From Natronococcus amylolyticus DSM 10524 (lineage in GTDB: Archaea > Halobacteriota > Halobacteria > Halobacteriales > Natrialbaceae), in contig NZ_AOIB01000002.1 in NCBI RefSeq assembly GCF_000337675.1, positions 8,387-46,000 on the forward strand: DNA of 37,614 bases, read 5' to 3'. Below are positions 31,380 through 37,614 of the stretch, one piece after another. A program made the position numbers and the translations under genes. The notes under the pieces are model-generated. The model was not told where the DNA came from and ran no database searches. It was given only the letters and a program-made list of their open reading frames with translations. Within the stretch, counting starts at the first letter, position 1. Every line of letters begins with the position of its first letter.

Positions 31380-31994
31380 TCAGTCGTCGTCATCATCGTC
31401 GTCGTCGTCCTCATCATCATCGTCGTCGTCGTCATCGTCGTCGTCGTCATCGTCGTCGTCCTCATCATCATCGTCATCGTCCTCATCATCATCGTCGTCC
31501 GCTTCGTCCTCCTCGTCTTCCTCGTCGTCATCATCATCCGCCTCGTCGTCGTCTTCGTCGTCATCCGCTTCATCGTCATCGCCGTCGTCAGTCGCCGATT
31601 CGTTCCCGTCGGTTTCGTTGTCGGCCGTCTCGTTGCCGTCGGCCCCGTCGTCGGTTTCGTTCCCGTCGTCCTCGAGCTCGTCCCAGTCGATTTCTTCCGT
31701 CTCGTTGTCGCCGTTACCGCCTCCCTCGTCCTCGAGGTCGTCGTCTTCGTCATCCTCGGCCTCGTCGTCCGAATCGGTGGCGTCGATCATCTCGGCGGGA
31801 TCGTCCTCGAGCCCCGGCAGGTCCTCGGTCTCCGCGTCCGTCTCGGCGCTCGAGGTGTCGCCGCTGACTCCGAGCCCGAGGGTAACGCCGGCGATCGTCA
31901 TCCCGAAGACGACGAGGACGGCGACCGTCGTGACGAGCAGCGCGCCGACGGATCCCCCGTCCGGCTCCCGGTCGTACCCGCGCGTTCCCGACAT
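31380..31994 (-). CDS. Membrane-anchored protein with poly-aspartate C-terminus
   Basis: The 204-residue protein starts with a short cytosolic segment, followed by one membrane helix (about 16-44, LLVTTVAVLVVFGMTIAG). Beyond this it is an acidic extracellular-type tail. Five N-x-S/T glycosylation sequons (NET at 97, 112, 121, 126; NES at 131) lie in the middle. The last 39 residues (166-204) are only Asp with three Glu, without interruption. No catalytic domain is present. The gene is preceded on the minus strand by a TTAACAATAC box about 31 bases upstream of ATG 31994. Possible roles are surface charge or cation (Ca/Mg) binding; this is inference. In other frames the same DNA reads as poly-Ser or poly-Val/Ile, which are shadows. 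Confidence 0.65.
   Translation of the reverse strand: MSGTRGYDREPDGGSVGALLVTTVAVLVVFGMTIAGVTLGLGVSGDTSSAETDAETEDLPGLEDDPAEMIDATDSDDEAEDDEDDDLEDEGGGNGDNETEEIDWDELEDDGNETDDGADGNETADNETDGNESATDDGDDDEADDDEDDDEADDDDDEEDEEDEADDDDDEDDDDDDEDDDDDDDDDDDDDDDDEDDDDDDDDD
31383..31499. repeat. Imperfect trinucleotide repeat (GTC/ATC) encoding the poly-Asp tail
   Basis: Thirty-nine consecutive triplets of GTC or ATC, with three CTC, fill this stretch on the plus strand (GAC/GAT/GAG on the coding strand). A looser version with interruptions continues to about 31575. Such a tract can change length by slipped replication and is also hard to sequence or assemble, so its exact length is uncertain. Confidence 0.85.
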
Positions 31995-32177
31995 CGTACT
32001 CGACGTACGCACCCTGATCGGTATTGTTAAGCACCGCAGAACCCTCGGCCGTTCGGCGCAAGACGACAGCGTCGATGGGTCGGCTCCGCGTCGTCGGACG
32101 TAGGCGGCGACTACCCGGGGCGGTCGCCGGGTTCCGGGACCGAAACGACTACCGGGTCGCGTTCGTACCACCGTCCC

Positions 32178-34010
32178 ATGGGACGCTACGACATCGAACG
32201 CTACCTCAACGTTCGCAGCGCCTACGGGGCCTCCTTCGGTCCCGACGGCGAGCGACTTTCCTTCCTGATGGATACGACCGGCACCGCCCAGGTCTGGACG
32301 CTCGAGGGACCCCGTGAGTGGCCCGAGCAGCGCACGTTCTACGACGAGCGGGTCACCTTCGCCTCGTGGTCGCCCGAGCGGCCCGAGCTGATCTTCGGGA
32401 TGGACGAGGGCGGCAACGAGCGCGCCCAGCTCTACCGGCTCGACGCCGACACCGGCGAGATCGAGAACCTGACCGCGATGCCCGACGCGAAACACCGCTG
32501 GGGCGGCTGGAGCCACGACGGCGAGCGCTTCGCGTTCGCCTCCAACCGTCGCGACGAGTCCGTCTTCGATATCTACGTCCAGGATCGGGACGCGACGGGC
32601 GACGAGGCTCGGCTCGTCTACGAGGGCGACGGCTGGCTCTCGCTGTCGGGCTGGAGCCCCGACGACTCCCGGCTGCTGGTCTCGCAGGCGTACTCCAACT
32701 TCGACCAGGACCTCTACGTCCTCGACCTCGAGACCGAGGAGCTCGAGCACCTCACGCCCCACGAGGGCGACGTCCGCTACCAGAGCGCCAGCTGGGCGCC
32801 CGACGGCGAGGGGATCTACCTCGTGACCGACGAGGGCGACGCCGACACGCTCTACCTCGCGTACCTCGACCTTGCAAGCGGCGAGCTCGAAACGGTCGTC
32901 GACGACGGGGAGTGGAACGTCGACGGGATCGCGCTGGACGACGAGACGGGTCGATTCGTCTACTCGAAGAACGTCGAGGGCTACACCGACCTCACCGTCG
33001 GCGAGTTCGACGCCGACGAGCCGACCGAGTTCGAGACCTTTCCGGAACCGGATCTGCCGGGCGGGGTCGCCGGCGGCGTGAGTTTCGATTCCGACGCCGA
33101 GCGCTTCGCCATCTCGACGACCGGGGACACGGTGAACACGAACGCCTTCGTCGTCGAACTCGAGACCGGCGAGACCGAGCGCTGGACCGCGGCGCCGACG
33201 GGCGGGATCCCGCCCGAGACGTTCGACGAGTCCGAACTGGTTCACGTCGAGAGTTTCGATGGACTGGGAGTGCCCGGGTTCCTCACGCTTCCCAGCGAGG
33301 ACGAGGCGAGCGAGACCGAAACCGGCGAGGGCGTCCCCGTCATCGTCGACATCCACGGCGGCCCCGAGAGCCAGCGCCGGCCCTCCTTCTCGAGCGTCAA
33401 GCAGTACTTCCTCGATCGGGGGTACGCCTACTTCGAGCCCAACGTCCGGGGCTCGGCGGGGTACGGCGCCGACTACGCCGCCCTGGACGACGTTGAGAAG
33501 CGGATGGACTCCGTGGCCGACATCCGGGCCTGCGTCGAGTGGCTACAGAACCACGATGCGGTCGACCCCGATCGGATCGTCGCCAAGGGCGGCTCCTACG
33601 GCGGGTTCATGGTGCTCGCGTCGATGACCGAGTACCCCGAGCTCTGGGCCGCCGGGATCGACATCGTCGGCATCGCCAACTTCGTCACGTTCCTCGAGAA
33701 CACCGGCGACTGGCGCCGCGAGCTCCGTGAGGCCGAGTACGGCAGCCTCGCCGAGGATCGTGAGTTCCTCGAGGAGATCTCACCGACGAACAACATCGAG
33801 AACATCGCGGCGCCGCTGTTCGTCCTCCACGGCGAGAACGATCCCCGCGTGCCGGTCGGCGAGGCCGAACAGATCGCCGAGCAGGCCGAACAGCAGGGCG
33901 TCCCGGTCCGCAAGCTGATCTTCGAGGACGAGGGCCACGGCTTCTCGAAGCTCGAGAACCGCATCGAGGCCTACTCGGCGATCGCGGAGTTCCTCGACGA
34001 GCACGTCTGA
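32178..34010 (+). CDS. S9 family peptidase (prolyl oligopeptidase/acylaminoacyl type)
   Basis: A 610-residue serine peptidase. Residues about 20-340 contain repeated blocks such as WSPDDSRLL and WSHDGERFAF, forming a beta-propeller that restricts access to short peptides. The C-terminal hydrolase domain shows HGGPESQ (393-399) for the oxyanion hole, the nucleophile Ser473 in GGSYGG (471-476), Asp555 in HGENDPRVP and His587 in DEGHGF. There is no signal peptide, so it is cytosolic and trims oligopeptides. It lies alone; no TATA-like box is obvious before the ATG. Length and order fit the S9C (acylaminoacyl peptidase) subgroup. Confidence 0.93.
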   Translation: MGRYDIERYLNVRSAYGASFGPDGERLSFLMDTTGTAQVWTLEGPREWPEQRTFYDERVTFASWSPERPELIFGMDEGGNERAQLYRLDADTGEIENLTAMPDAKHRWGGWSHDGERFAFASNRRDESVFDIYVQDRDATGDEARLVYEGDGWLSLSGWSPDDSRLLVSQAYSNFDQDLYVLDLETEELEHLTPHEGDVRYQSASWAPDGEGIYLVTDEGDADTLYLAYLDLASGELETVVDDGEWNVDGIALDDETGRFVYSKNVEGYTDLTVGEFDADEPTEFETFPEPDLPGGVAGGVSFDSDAERFAISTTGDTVNTNAFVVELETGETERWTAAPTGGIPPETFDESELVHVESFDGLGVPGFLTLPSEDEASETETGEGVPVIVDIHGGPESQRRPSFSSVKQYFLDRGYAYFEPNVRGSAGYGADYAALDDVEKRMDSVADIRACVEWLQNHDAVDPDRIVAKGGSYGGFMVLASMTEYPELWAAGIDIVGIANFVTFLENTGDWRRELREAEYGSLAEDREFLEEISPTNNIENIAAPLFVLHGENDPRVPVGEAEQIAEQAEQQGVPVRKLIFEDEGHGFSKLENRIEAYSAIAEFLDEHV

Positions 34011-34053
34011 GGACGGCTCTCTCCACTCGGTTCGAGCGCGTCTTTCAGGAAGA

Positions 34054-34058
34054 TTTAC
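34054..34058 (+). promoter_or_regulatory. TATA-like box retained before the ABC remnant
   Basis: TTTAC lies about 27 bases before the GTG at 34083, as expected for the former ABC ATPase gene. The promoter seems to have survived the deletion described in the next entry. Confidence 0.4.
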
Positions 34059-34082
34059 AGTTCGCTGACCGAACGTTCGACC

Positions 34083-34551
34083 GTGCCCGCTATCGAAACG
34101 ACCGCCCTGACCAAACGCTTACGCCGCCTTCGTTGGGCTCACGTTGTTGTACGCGCTCGCCTACGTCTCGATCGCCGTCGCGATTTCGGCGGCGACCGCG
34201 AGCCGATCGCGGGCGATGGGCGGCGCCATCGGCTTCTTCTTTGCGTTCAACGTCGGCTGGAACTTCCTCCCGGTCGGCCCCGCTTACATGGCCGAGTTCG
34301 TCCTCGAGGAACTCGGTCTGAGCTACGCCGACGAACACATCGAGTTCATCTTCAGCCTCAGTCCGACCGGCGCCTACCTCAACGGGCTCGGACTCGTCTT
34401 TCCCGATGCGGCGATGGGCGGGGGACAGGCCGCGAACGGGTTCGACGCCTTCTACGTCCAGGACTGGTTCATGCTCGTGCTCCTCGCGGGCTGGGTCGTC
34501 GTCCCGCTGGTCGCAGGGATCTGGCGGTTTCGTCGCGCCGACCTCGGCTGA
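34083..34551 (+). pseudogene. Deletion remnant joining an ABC ATPase start to an ABC-2 permease end
   Basis: The first 12 codons from GTG 34083 read VPAIETTALTKR, the usual N-terminus of a haloarchaeal ABC ATPase (normally ...TKRYG). At about 34119-34122 this stops making sense. From TAC at 34120, in another frame, the sequence reads as the last ~143 residues of a NosY-like ABC-2 permease: YAAFVGLTLLYALAYV, GFFFAFNVGWNF, FIFSLSPTGAYLNGL and a final GWVVVPLVAGIWRFRRADLG. The ATPase body and the permease N-terminal half are gone, and the two pieces are out of frame. A single internal deletion explains this. A TTG at 34144 could still start a 135-residue permease fragment. Confidence 0.7.
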
Positions 34552-34611
34552 CCTCTCGAGTCACCGAACACACACTCGAGAGAGACATTCAGGACTTCGA
34601 TTCCACCGACG

Positions 34612-34618
34612 TTTTTAG
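34612..34618 (+). promoter_or_regulatory. TATA-like box for the flippase-like gene
   Basis: TTTTTAG is centred 26 bases before the ATG at 34641 and fixes this as the start, although the frame stays open back to 34083. Confidence 0.5.
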
Positions 34619-34640
34619 CGTCGAATCTGTAGGGGCGCCC

Positions 34641-35675
34641 ATGCAGTGGCGGCGAGCGGTCGCCGGACTCGTCGTTGCAGTCGGCGTCGTGGGACTGTTC
34701 GTCTCCGGGGTCGGCTGGAACGAGGTGCTCGAACACGTCCGAGCGGCGCATCCAGCCGCACTCGCAGCCGCTCTCGTCGCGGGTCTCGGAATGCTCGCGC
34801 TTCGGGGCGCGCTGGTCAAACGGCTGCTGGCGCCGATCGACGGCGCAGCGGGCGGAACGACGTTCGCGACGGCGTACCTCTCGGGCTATTTCGCCCGGAG
34901 TGCCCTCCCCTGGGGTCGCTCGACCGGAACGCCCGTGATGGCGTTCCTGCTCGCACGGGACTCCGACTCGGAGTTCGAGGATAACCTGGCGGTCGTCGCC
35001 GCCGCGGAGGGGTTCAACCTCGTCGGCAGTCTGGTGCTCGCCGGAATCGGCATTGCGATCTTCGCCGTCGTCGGCAACGGCTCGGTCGACACCGTTATCG
35101 GCAGCCTCGCGGTCGCCGGCGGTGGCGGACTGCTCACCGCCGGAGCCGTTCTCGTCGTGTTCAACCGCGGCGTCGCGAGGCGCGTCTCGTTCGGGCTCGC
35201 CGCCCGCTGTGAGACCGCCGTCGGCTCCCTCCCCCGGCTGCCGTCGATCGAGGGACGGCTCACGAACCGGATCGACGGCTTCTTCGGAACGCTCGAGGCG
35301 ATCCAGGCCTCCCGACGCACGCTCGTCGTGGCGTTCGGGATCGCGGTCGCGAGCTGGGTGCTCAACGCCTTACCCCTGTACTTCGGGCTGCTCGCGCTCG
35401 GCGTCGACGTTCCGCTGGCGCTGGTGCTCGTCTGTGCGCCGCTGGCCTCCTTTGGGGGGATCGTTCCGCTTCCCGGCGGCAGCGGCGGGATCGAGGTCGT
35501 GCTGGCGAGCCTGCTCGTCGCGACCGCCGGGGTTCCAGCCGATGTCGCGACCGCAGGGGCGATCCTCTACCGGTTGACGACCTACTGGGCACACTTCGCG
35601 ATCAGCGGGGCTGTGGCCGTGCTGGTCTCGGTGTTCGGCACGAAGCCCGCACTTCCGATCGATCGCGGCCTCTGA
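34641..35675 (+). CDS. Flippase-like (UPF0104/LPG synthase transmembrane-type) membrane protein
   Basis: A 344-residue protein with about eight membrane spans, matching the lysylphosphatidylglycerol-synthase transmembrane/UPF0104 superfamily (AglD- and MprF-like flippase domains). Typical blocks are ATAYLSGYFARSALPWGRSTG (about 74-94), where the family has an A-x-x-x-R-x-x-P-x-G pattern, and, near the C-terminus, ASFGGIVPLPGGSGGIEVVLASLL. The soluble synthase domain is missing, as in most archaeal members. A role in moving a polar lipid or lipid-linked sugar across the membrane is likely, but the substrate is unknown. Its TATA-like box fixes the start. It converges on egsA with a 77-base gap. 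Confidence 0.82.
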   Translation: MQWRRAVAGLVVAVGVVGLFVSGVGWNEVLEHVRAAHPAALAAALVAGLGMLALRGALVKRLLAPIDGAAGGTTFATAYLSGYFARSALPWGRSTGTPVMAFLLARDSDSEFEDNLAVVAAAEGFNLVGSLVLAGIGIAIFAVVGNGSVDTVIGSLAVAGGGGLLTAGAVLVVFNRGVARRVSFGLAARCETAVGSLPRLPSIEGRLTNRIDGFFGTLEAIQASRRTLVVAFGIAVASWVLNALPLYFGLLALGVDVPLALVLVCAPLASFGGIVPLPGGSGGIEVVLASLLVATAGVPADVATAGAILYRLTTYWAHFAISGAVAVLVSVFGTKPALPIDRGL

Positions 35676-35752
35676 TAGCGTCTCAAGCCCGAACTACAGT
35701 GACGAACCCGTTGACGAGGTTCGCTTCGTCCCTGCATTCGGCGCTCAAAACG

Positions 35753-36814
35753 CTATTCGATGACGCCCGTTTTCGTCGCAACCTCTCGAGCGGCCCGCTC
35801 GTTCATTCCGTTCCCCAGGATCGTGTAGCGGTCGCGGATCTCGTGGCAGGTCGTCAGCGCCTCGATCACCGTCTCGTCGTCGATGCCGAGTTCGGCCGCC
35901 GTCGTCGGCGCGTCGATGCTGTCGAGCGCCGAGCGGATGTCCTTCCAGATGCCTCGCTCGCCGCCGTGGAGGTAGGCAGTCACGATCGAGCCGACGCCGA
36001 CCTGGTGGCCGTGCAGGGCCGTTCCGGGCGCGAGCCGATCGAGCTGGTGGGAGAAGAGGTGTTCGGCACCGCTTGCGGGCCGCGAGGAGCCAGCGATGCT
36101 CATCGCGACGCCCGAGGACATCAGCGCCTTGGTGACGATCCAGGCCGACTCCTCGAGGCCGGGTCGGACGTGGTCGGCGTTGTCGACGAGGATCTCGGCG
36201 GTCATCTCCGAGAGCGCGGCGGCGTACTCGGAGTACTCGACGTTCTGGAGCCGGCGGGCGAGGCGCCAGTCCATGACGGCGGTGTAGTTGGAGATGATGT
36301 CGGCACAGCCCGCCGTCGTGAGCTCCCAGGGGGCCTCCGCGAGGACGCCCGTGTCGGCGATCACGGCGAGCGGCGGCTCGGCGGCGACGCTGTGGCGGGT
36401 GTCGCCGTCGGGCACCGAGCCACGGTTGCTGACGATCCCGTCGTGGCTGGCCGCGGTCGGCACCGAGAGAAACCCCATCTCGAGGTGTTCGCTGGCCATC
36501 TTCGCGATGTCGATCGCCTTCCCGCCGCCGATGCCGACAAGGTAGGAGACCTCCTCGGCCTCGGCGGTCTCGATCACCTCCTCGACGGCGTCGAACGACG
36601 CGGACTCGACGGTGACGACCGCCGGCTCGACCCCGATGGCCTCGAAGTCGGCCACGATCGGCTCCGCCGCGACCCGACGCGGCGTCGGGCTGGTCACGAA
36701 CAGCGGCCGTCCATGCAGGTGGAGTTCGTCCACGGCGTCGACGACGTCCGACAGTACGTCGTGGCCGACGATAACGTTCCGCGGAAGACGAATCCACGTC
36801 GACTTCTCGAACAT
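35753..36814 (-). CDS. egsA: sn-Glycerol-1-phosphate dehydrogenase
   Basis: The 353-residue enzyme reduces dihydroxyacetone phosphate to sn-glycerol-1-phosphate, the backbone of archaeal ether lipids. NAD(P)-binding GIGGGKAIDIAK (94-105) and SVPTAASHDGIVSNRGS (117-133) are typical. Likely metal ligands are D172 (GCADIISN), H252 (GAEHLFSHQLD) and H268 (LHGHQVG). Length matches the family. A GTATAC box lies 26-27 bases before the ATG at 36814, so the transcript is probably leaderless and separate from the epimerase 83 bases upstream. Confidence 0.95.
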   Translation of the reverse strand: MFEKSTWIRLPRNVIVGHDVLSDVVDAVDELHLHGRPLFVTSPTPRRVAAEPIVADFEAIGVEPAVVTVESASFDAVEEVIETAEAEEVSYLVGIGGGKAIDIAKMASEHLEMGFLSVPTAASHDGIVSNRGSVPDGDTRHSVAAEPPLAVIADTGVLAEAPWELTTAGCADIISNYTAVMDWRLARRLQNVEYSEYAAALSEMTAEILVDNADHVRPGLEESAWIVTKALMSSGVAMSIAGSSRPASGAEHLFSHQLDRLAPGTALHGHQVGVGSIVTAYLHGGERGIWKDIRSALDSIDAPTTAAELGIDDETVIEALTTCHEIRDRYTILGNGMNERAAREVATKTGVIE

Positions 36815-36837
36815 ACGGTAGCTGAGTCACCGCCGGG

Positions 36838-36843
36838 GTATAC
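36838..36843 (-). promoter_or_regulatory. TATA-like box for egsA
   Basis: GTATAC on the minus strand is centred about 26-27 bases before the egsA ATG, matching a leaderless promoter. Confidence 0.45.
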
Positions 36844-36897
36844 GTGTTGTTGCTCGCCGACACGACCGGCGACGGGGACTCGAGACGCAGTCGGGAG

Positions 36898-37581
36898 TCA
36901 GAAGGTGTCGAGGATTCCCAGCACCCGCTCCTCGCTCTCGCGGTCGGGCTCGTGTTCGCTCCCGTCGCGGTCGCTCTCGAGGTGGTCTTCGACCGAGCGG
37001 GCCATCGCCTCGCCGATCGGCGTCGACTCCCAGCCCAGTGCCGCGAGTTTGGCGGTCGAGAGGACGTGGGGATACTCCCGGTAGAGGACGTAGTCGTCGG
37101 GCTCGATGGAACCCGCCTCGAGCTCGCGGGGACCGGCGGTGACGACCTCGACCGTGGTGTCCAGCTGGTCGGCGATCAGGGTCACCATCTCCTCGAGCGT
37201 GACGAGCCGTCTGTCGCCGACGTTGTAGGCTTCGCCGGCGTCGCCCTCCTCGGCGACGAGCCGCAGGGCGCTGGCGACGTCCTCGACGTACGCGCGGTGC
37301 CAGAGGTTCGTCCCGTCGCCGGGGACGACGACCCGATCGAAGCGGTTGACGCGGTCGATCCAGAAGTCGAGTCGCTCGGTGTAGTCGTGAGGGCCGTAGA
37401 CGATGCAGGGTCGGACGGACATGGCCCGGACGCCTCGCTCCGCGGCGGCGAACACCGCACGATCACCCTCGGCCTTGCGGGGACCGTAGGTCGCGTCGGA
37501 GTCGTCGACGGCCTGCTCCGGGCTACAGTCCGCGAGCGGGGTCTCGTCCTCCCGCTTGGGAATCTTCTCGCGGCCGTAGGC
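36898..37581 (-). CDS. NAD-dependent epimerase/dehydratase, 3' part only (cut by contig end)
   Basis: The last 227 residues of an extended short-chain dehydrogenase that acts on nucleotide sugars. The Y-x-x-x-K pair is seen as YGPRK, followed by RPCIVYGPHDYTERLDFWI, GDGTNLWHRAYVEDVA and GEAYNVGDRRLVTLEEM, all standard for this family. The N-terminal Rossmann NAD-binding part (GxxGxxG) lies beyond the contig end. The first genomic codon is GCC at 37581; everything further is adapter. The apparent start MYKRQ is encoded by the adapter and is not real. The substrate sugar cannot be named. Confidence 0.88.
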   Translation of the reverse strand, partial: AYGREKIPKREDETPLADCSPEQAVDDSDATYGPRKAEGDRAVFAAAERGVRAMSVRPCIVYGPHDYTERLDFWIDRVNRFDRVVVPGDGTNLWHRAYVEDVASALRLVAEEGDAGEAYNVGDRRLVTLEEMVTLIADQLDTTVEVVTAGPRELEAGSIEPDDYVLYREYPHVLSTAKLAALGWESTPIGEAMARSVEDHLESDRDGSEHEPDRESEERVLGILDTF

Positions 37582-37614
37582 CTGTCTCTTATACACATCT
37601 CTGATGGCGCGAGG
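37582..37614. other. Sequencing adapter (Tn5 mosaic end plus 454 primer A)
   Basis: Bases 37582-37600 are exactly the 19-base Tn5/Nextera mosaic end CTGTCTCTTATACACATCT. Bases 37601-37614 (CTGATGGCGCGAGG) are the reverse complement of the 3' part of the Roche/454 primer A. They are not part of the organism's genome. Confidence 0.97.

Noticed and set aside
30784-32103. Poly-serine protein frame on the plus strand
   Set aside because: It is the triplet repeat read in another frame. The minus-strand frame has a membrane helix, glycosylation sequons and a promoter.
36898-37596. Epimerase start at the ATG near 37596
   Set aside because: The first five codons (MYKRQ) lie in the Tn5 mosaic end. 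The gene is truncated by the contig end.
1-37614. CRISPR arrays, tRNA or rRNA genes, insertion sequences
   Set aside because: I looked for regular repeats with spacers, cloverleaf-type sequences ending in CCA-like acceptors and transposase motifs (DDE, HUH) and saw none that I can support.

Overview
The window is haloarchaeal chromosomal DNA (class Halobacteria, probably the Natrialbales side). Reasons: high GC, strongly acidic proteins, Tat-type lipoproteins, AT-rich boxes about 27 bases before many start codons with no leader (leaderless transcripts), a sn-glycerol-1-phosphate dehydrogenase for archaeal lipids, and a fused FolC-FolP folate enzyme. The last 33 bases are not genomic. They are a Tn5 mosaic end joined to a 454-type adapter, so this is the raw end of a draft contig, and the epimerase gene there is cut.

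Layout. 1-3.9 kb: a terminator hairpin, a divergent ABC-2 permease/ATPase pair, and an unknown membrane protein. 3.9-8.3 kb: folCP, an acidic hypothetical protein and a six-hairpin-glycosidase-like protein. 8.5-14.9 kb: a complete phosphate transporter operon (pstSCAB) with a YeiH-family membrane transporter paralog on each side. 14.9-19.7 kb: an unrecognised 472-residue protein, a MATE exporter, a stand-alone tryptophan synthase beta chain and a small hypothetical protein.

19.9-31.2 kb is the most distinctive part, an island of molybdenum/tungsten redox genes. It holds a 710-residue HdrA/MvhD-like iron-sulfur protein; a Tat-exported FdnG-type formate dehydrogenase with its four-cluster ferredoxin subunit and NrfD membrane anchor; a TorD-type chaperone; an aldehyde ferredoxin oxidoreductase homologue that lacks all four [4Fe-4S] cysteines; and YqeC, a molybdo-enzyme accessory protein. 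The natural reading is that formate electrons pass through the ferredoxin subunit and NrfD into the membrane, with TorD and YqeC helping maturation. The roles of the HdrA/MvhD hybrid and the cysteine-less AOR are open.

31.4-37.6 kb: a membrane-anchored protein ending in a poly-aspartate tail, an S9 peptidase, a deletion scar of an ABC transporter pair, a flippase-like membrane protein, egsA and a truncated NAD-dependent epimerase. No rRNA, tRNA, CRISPR array or intact insertion sequence was found.
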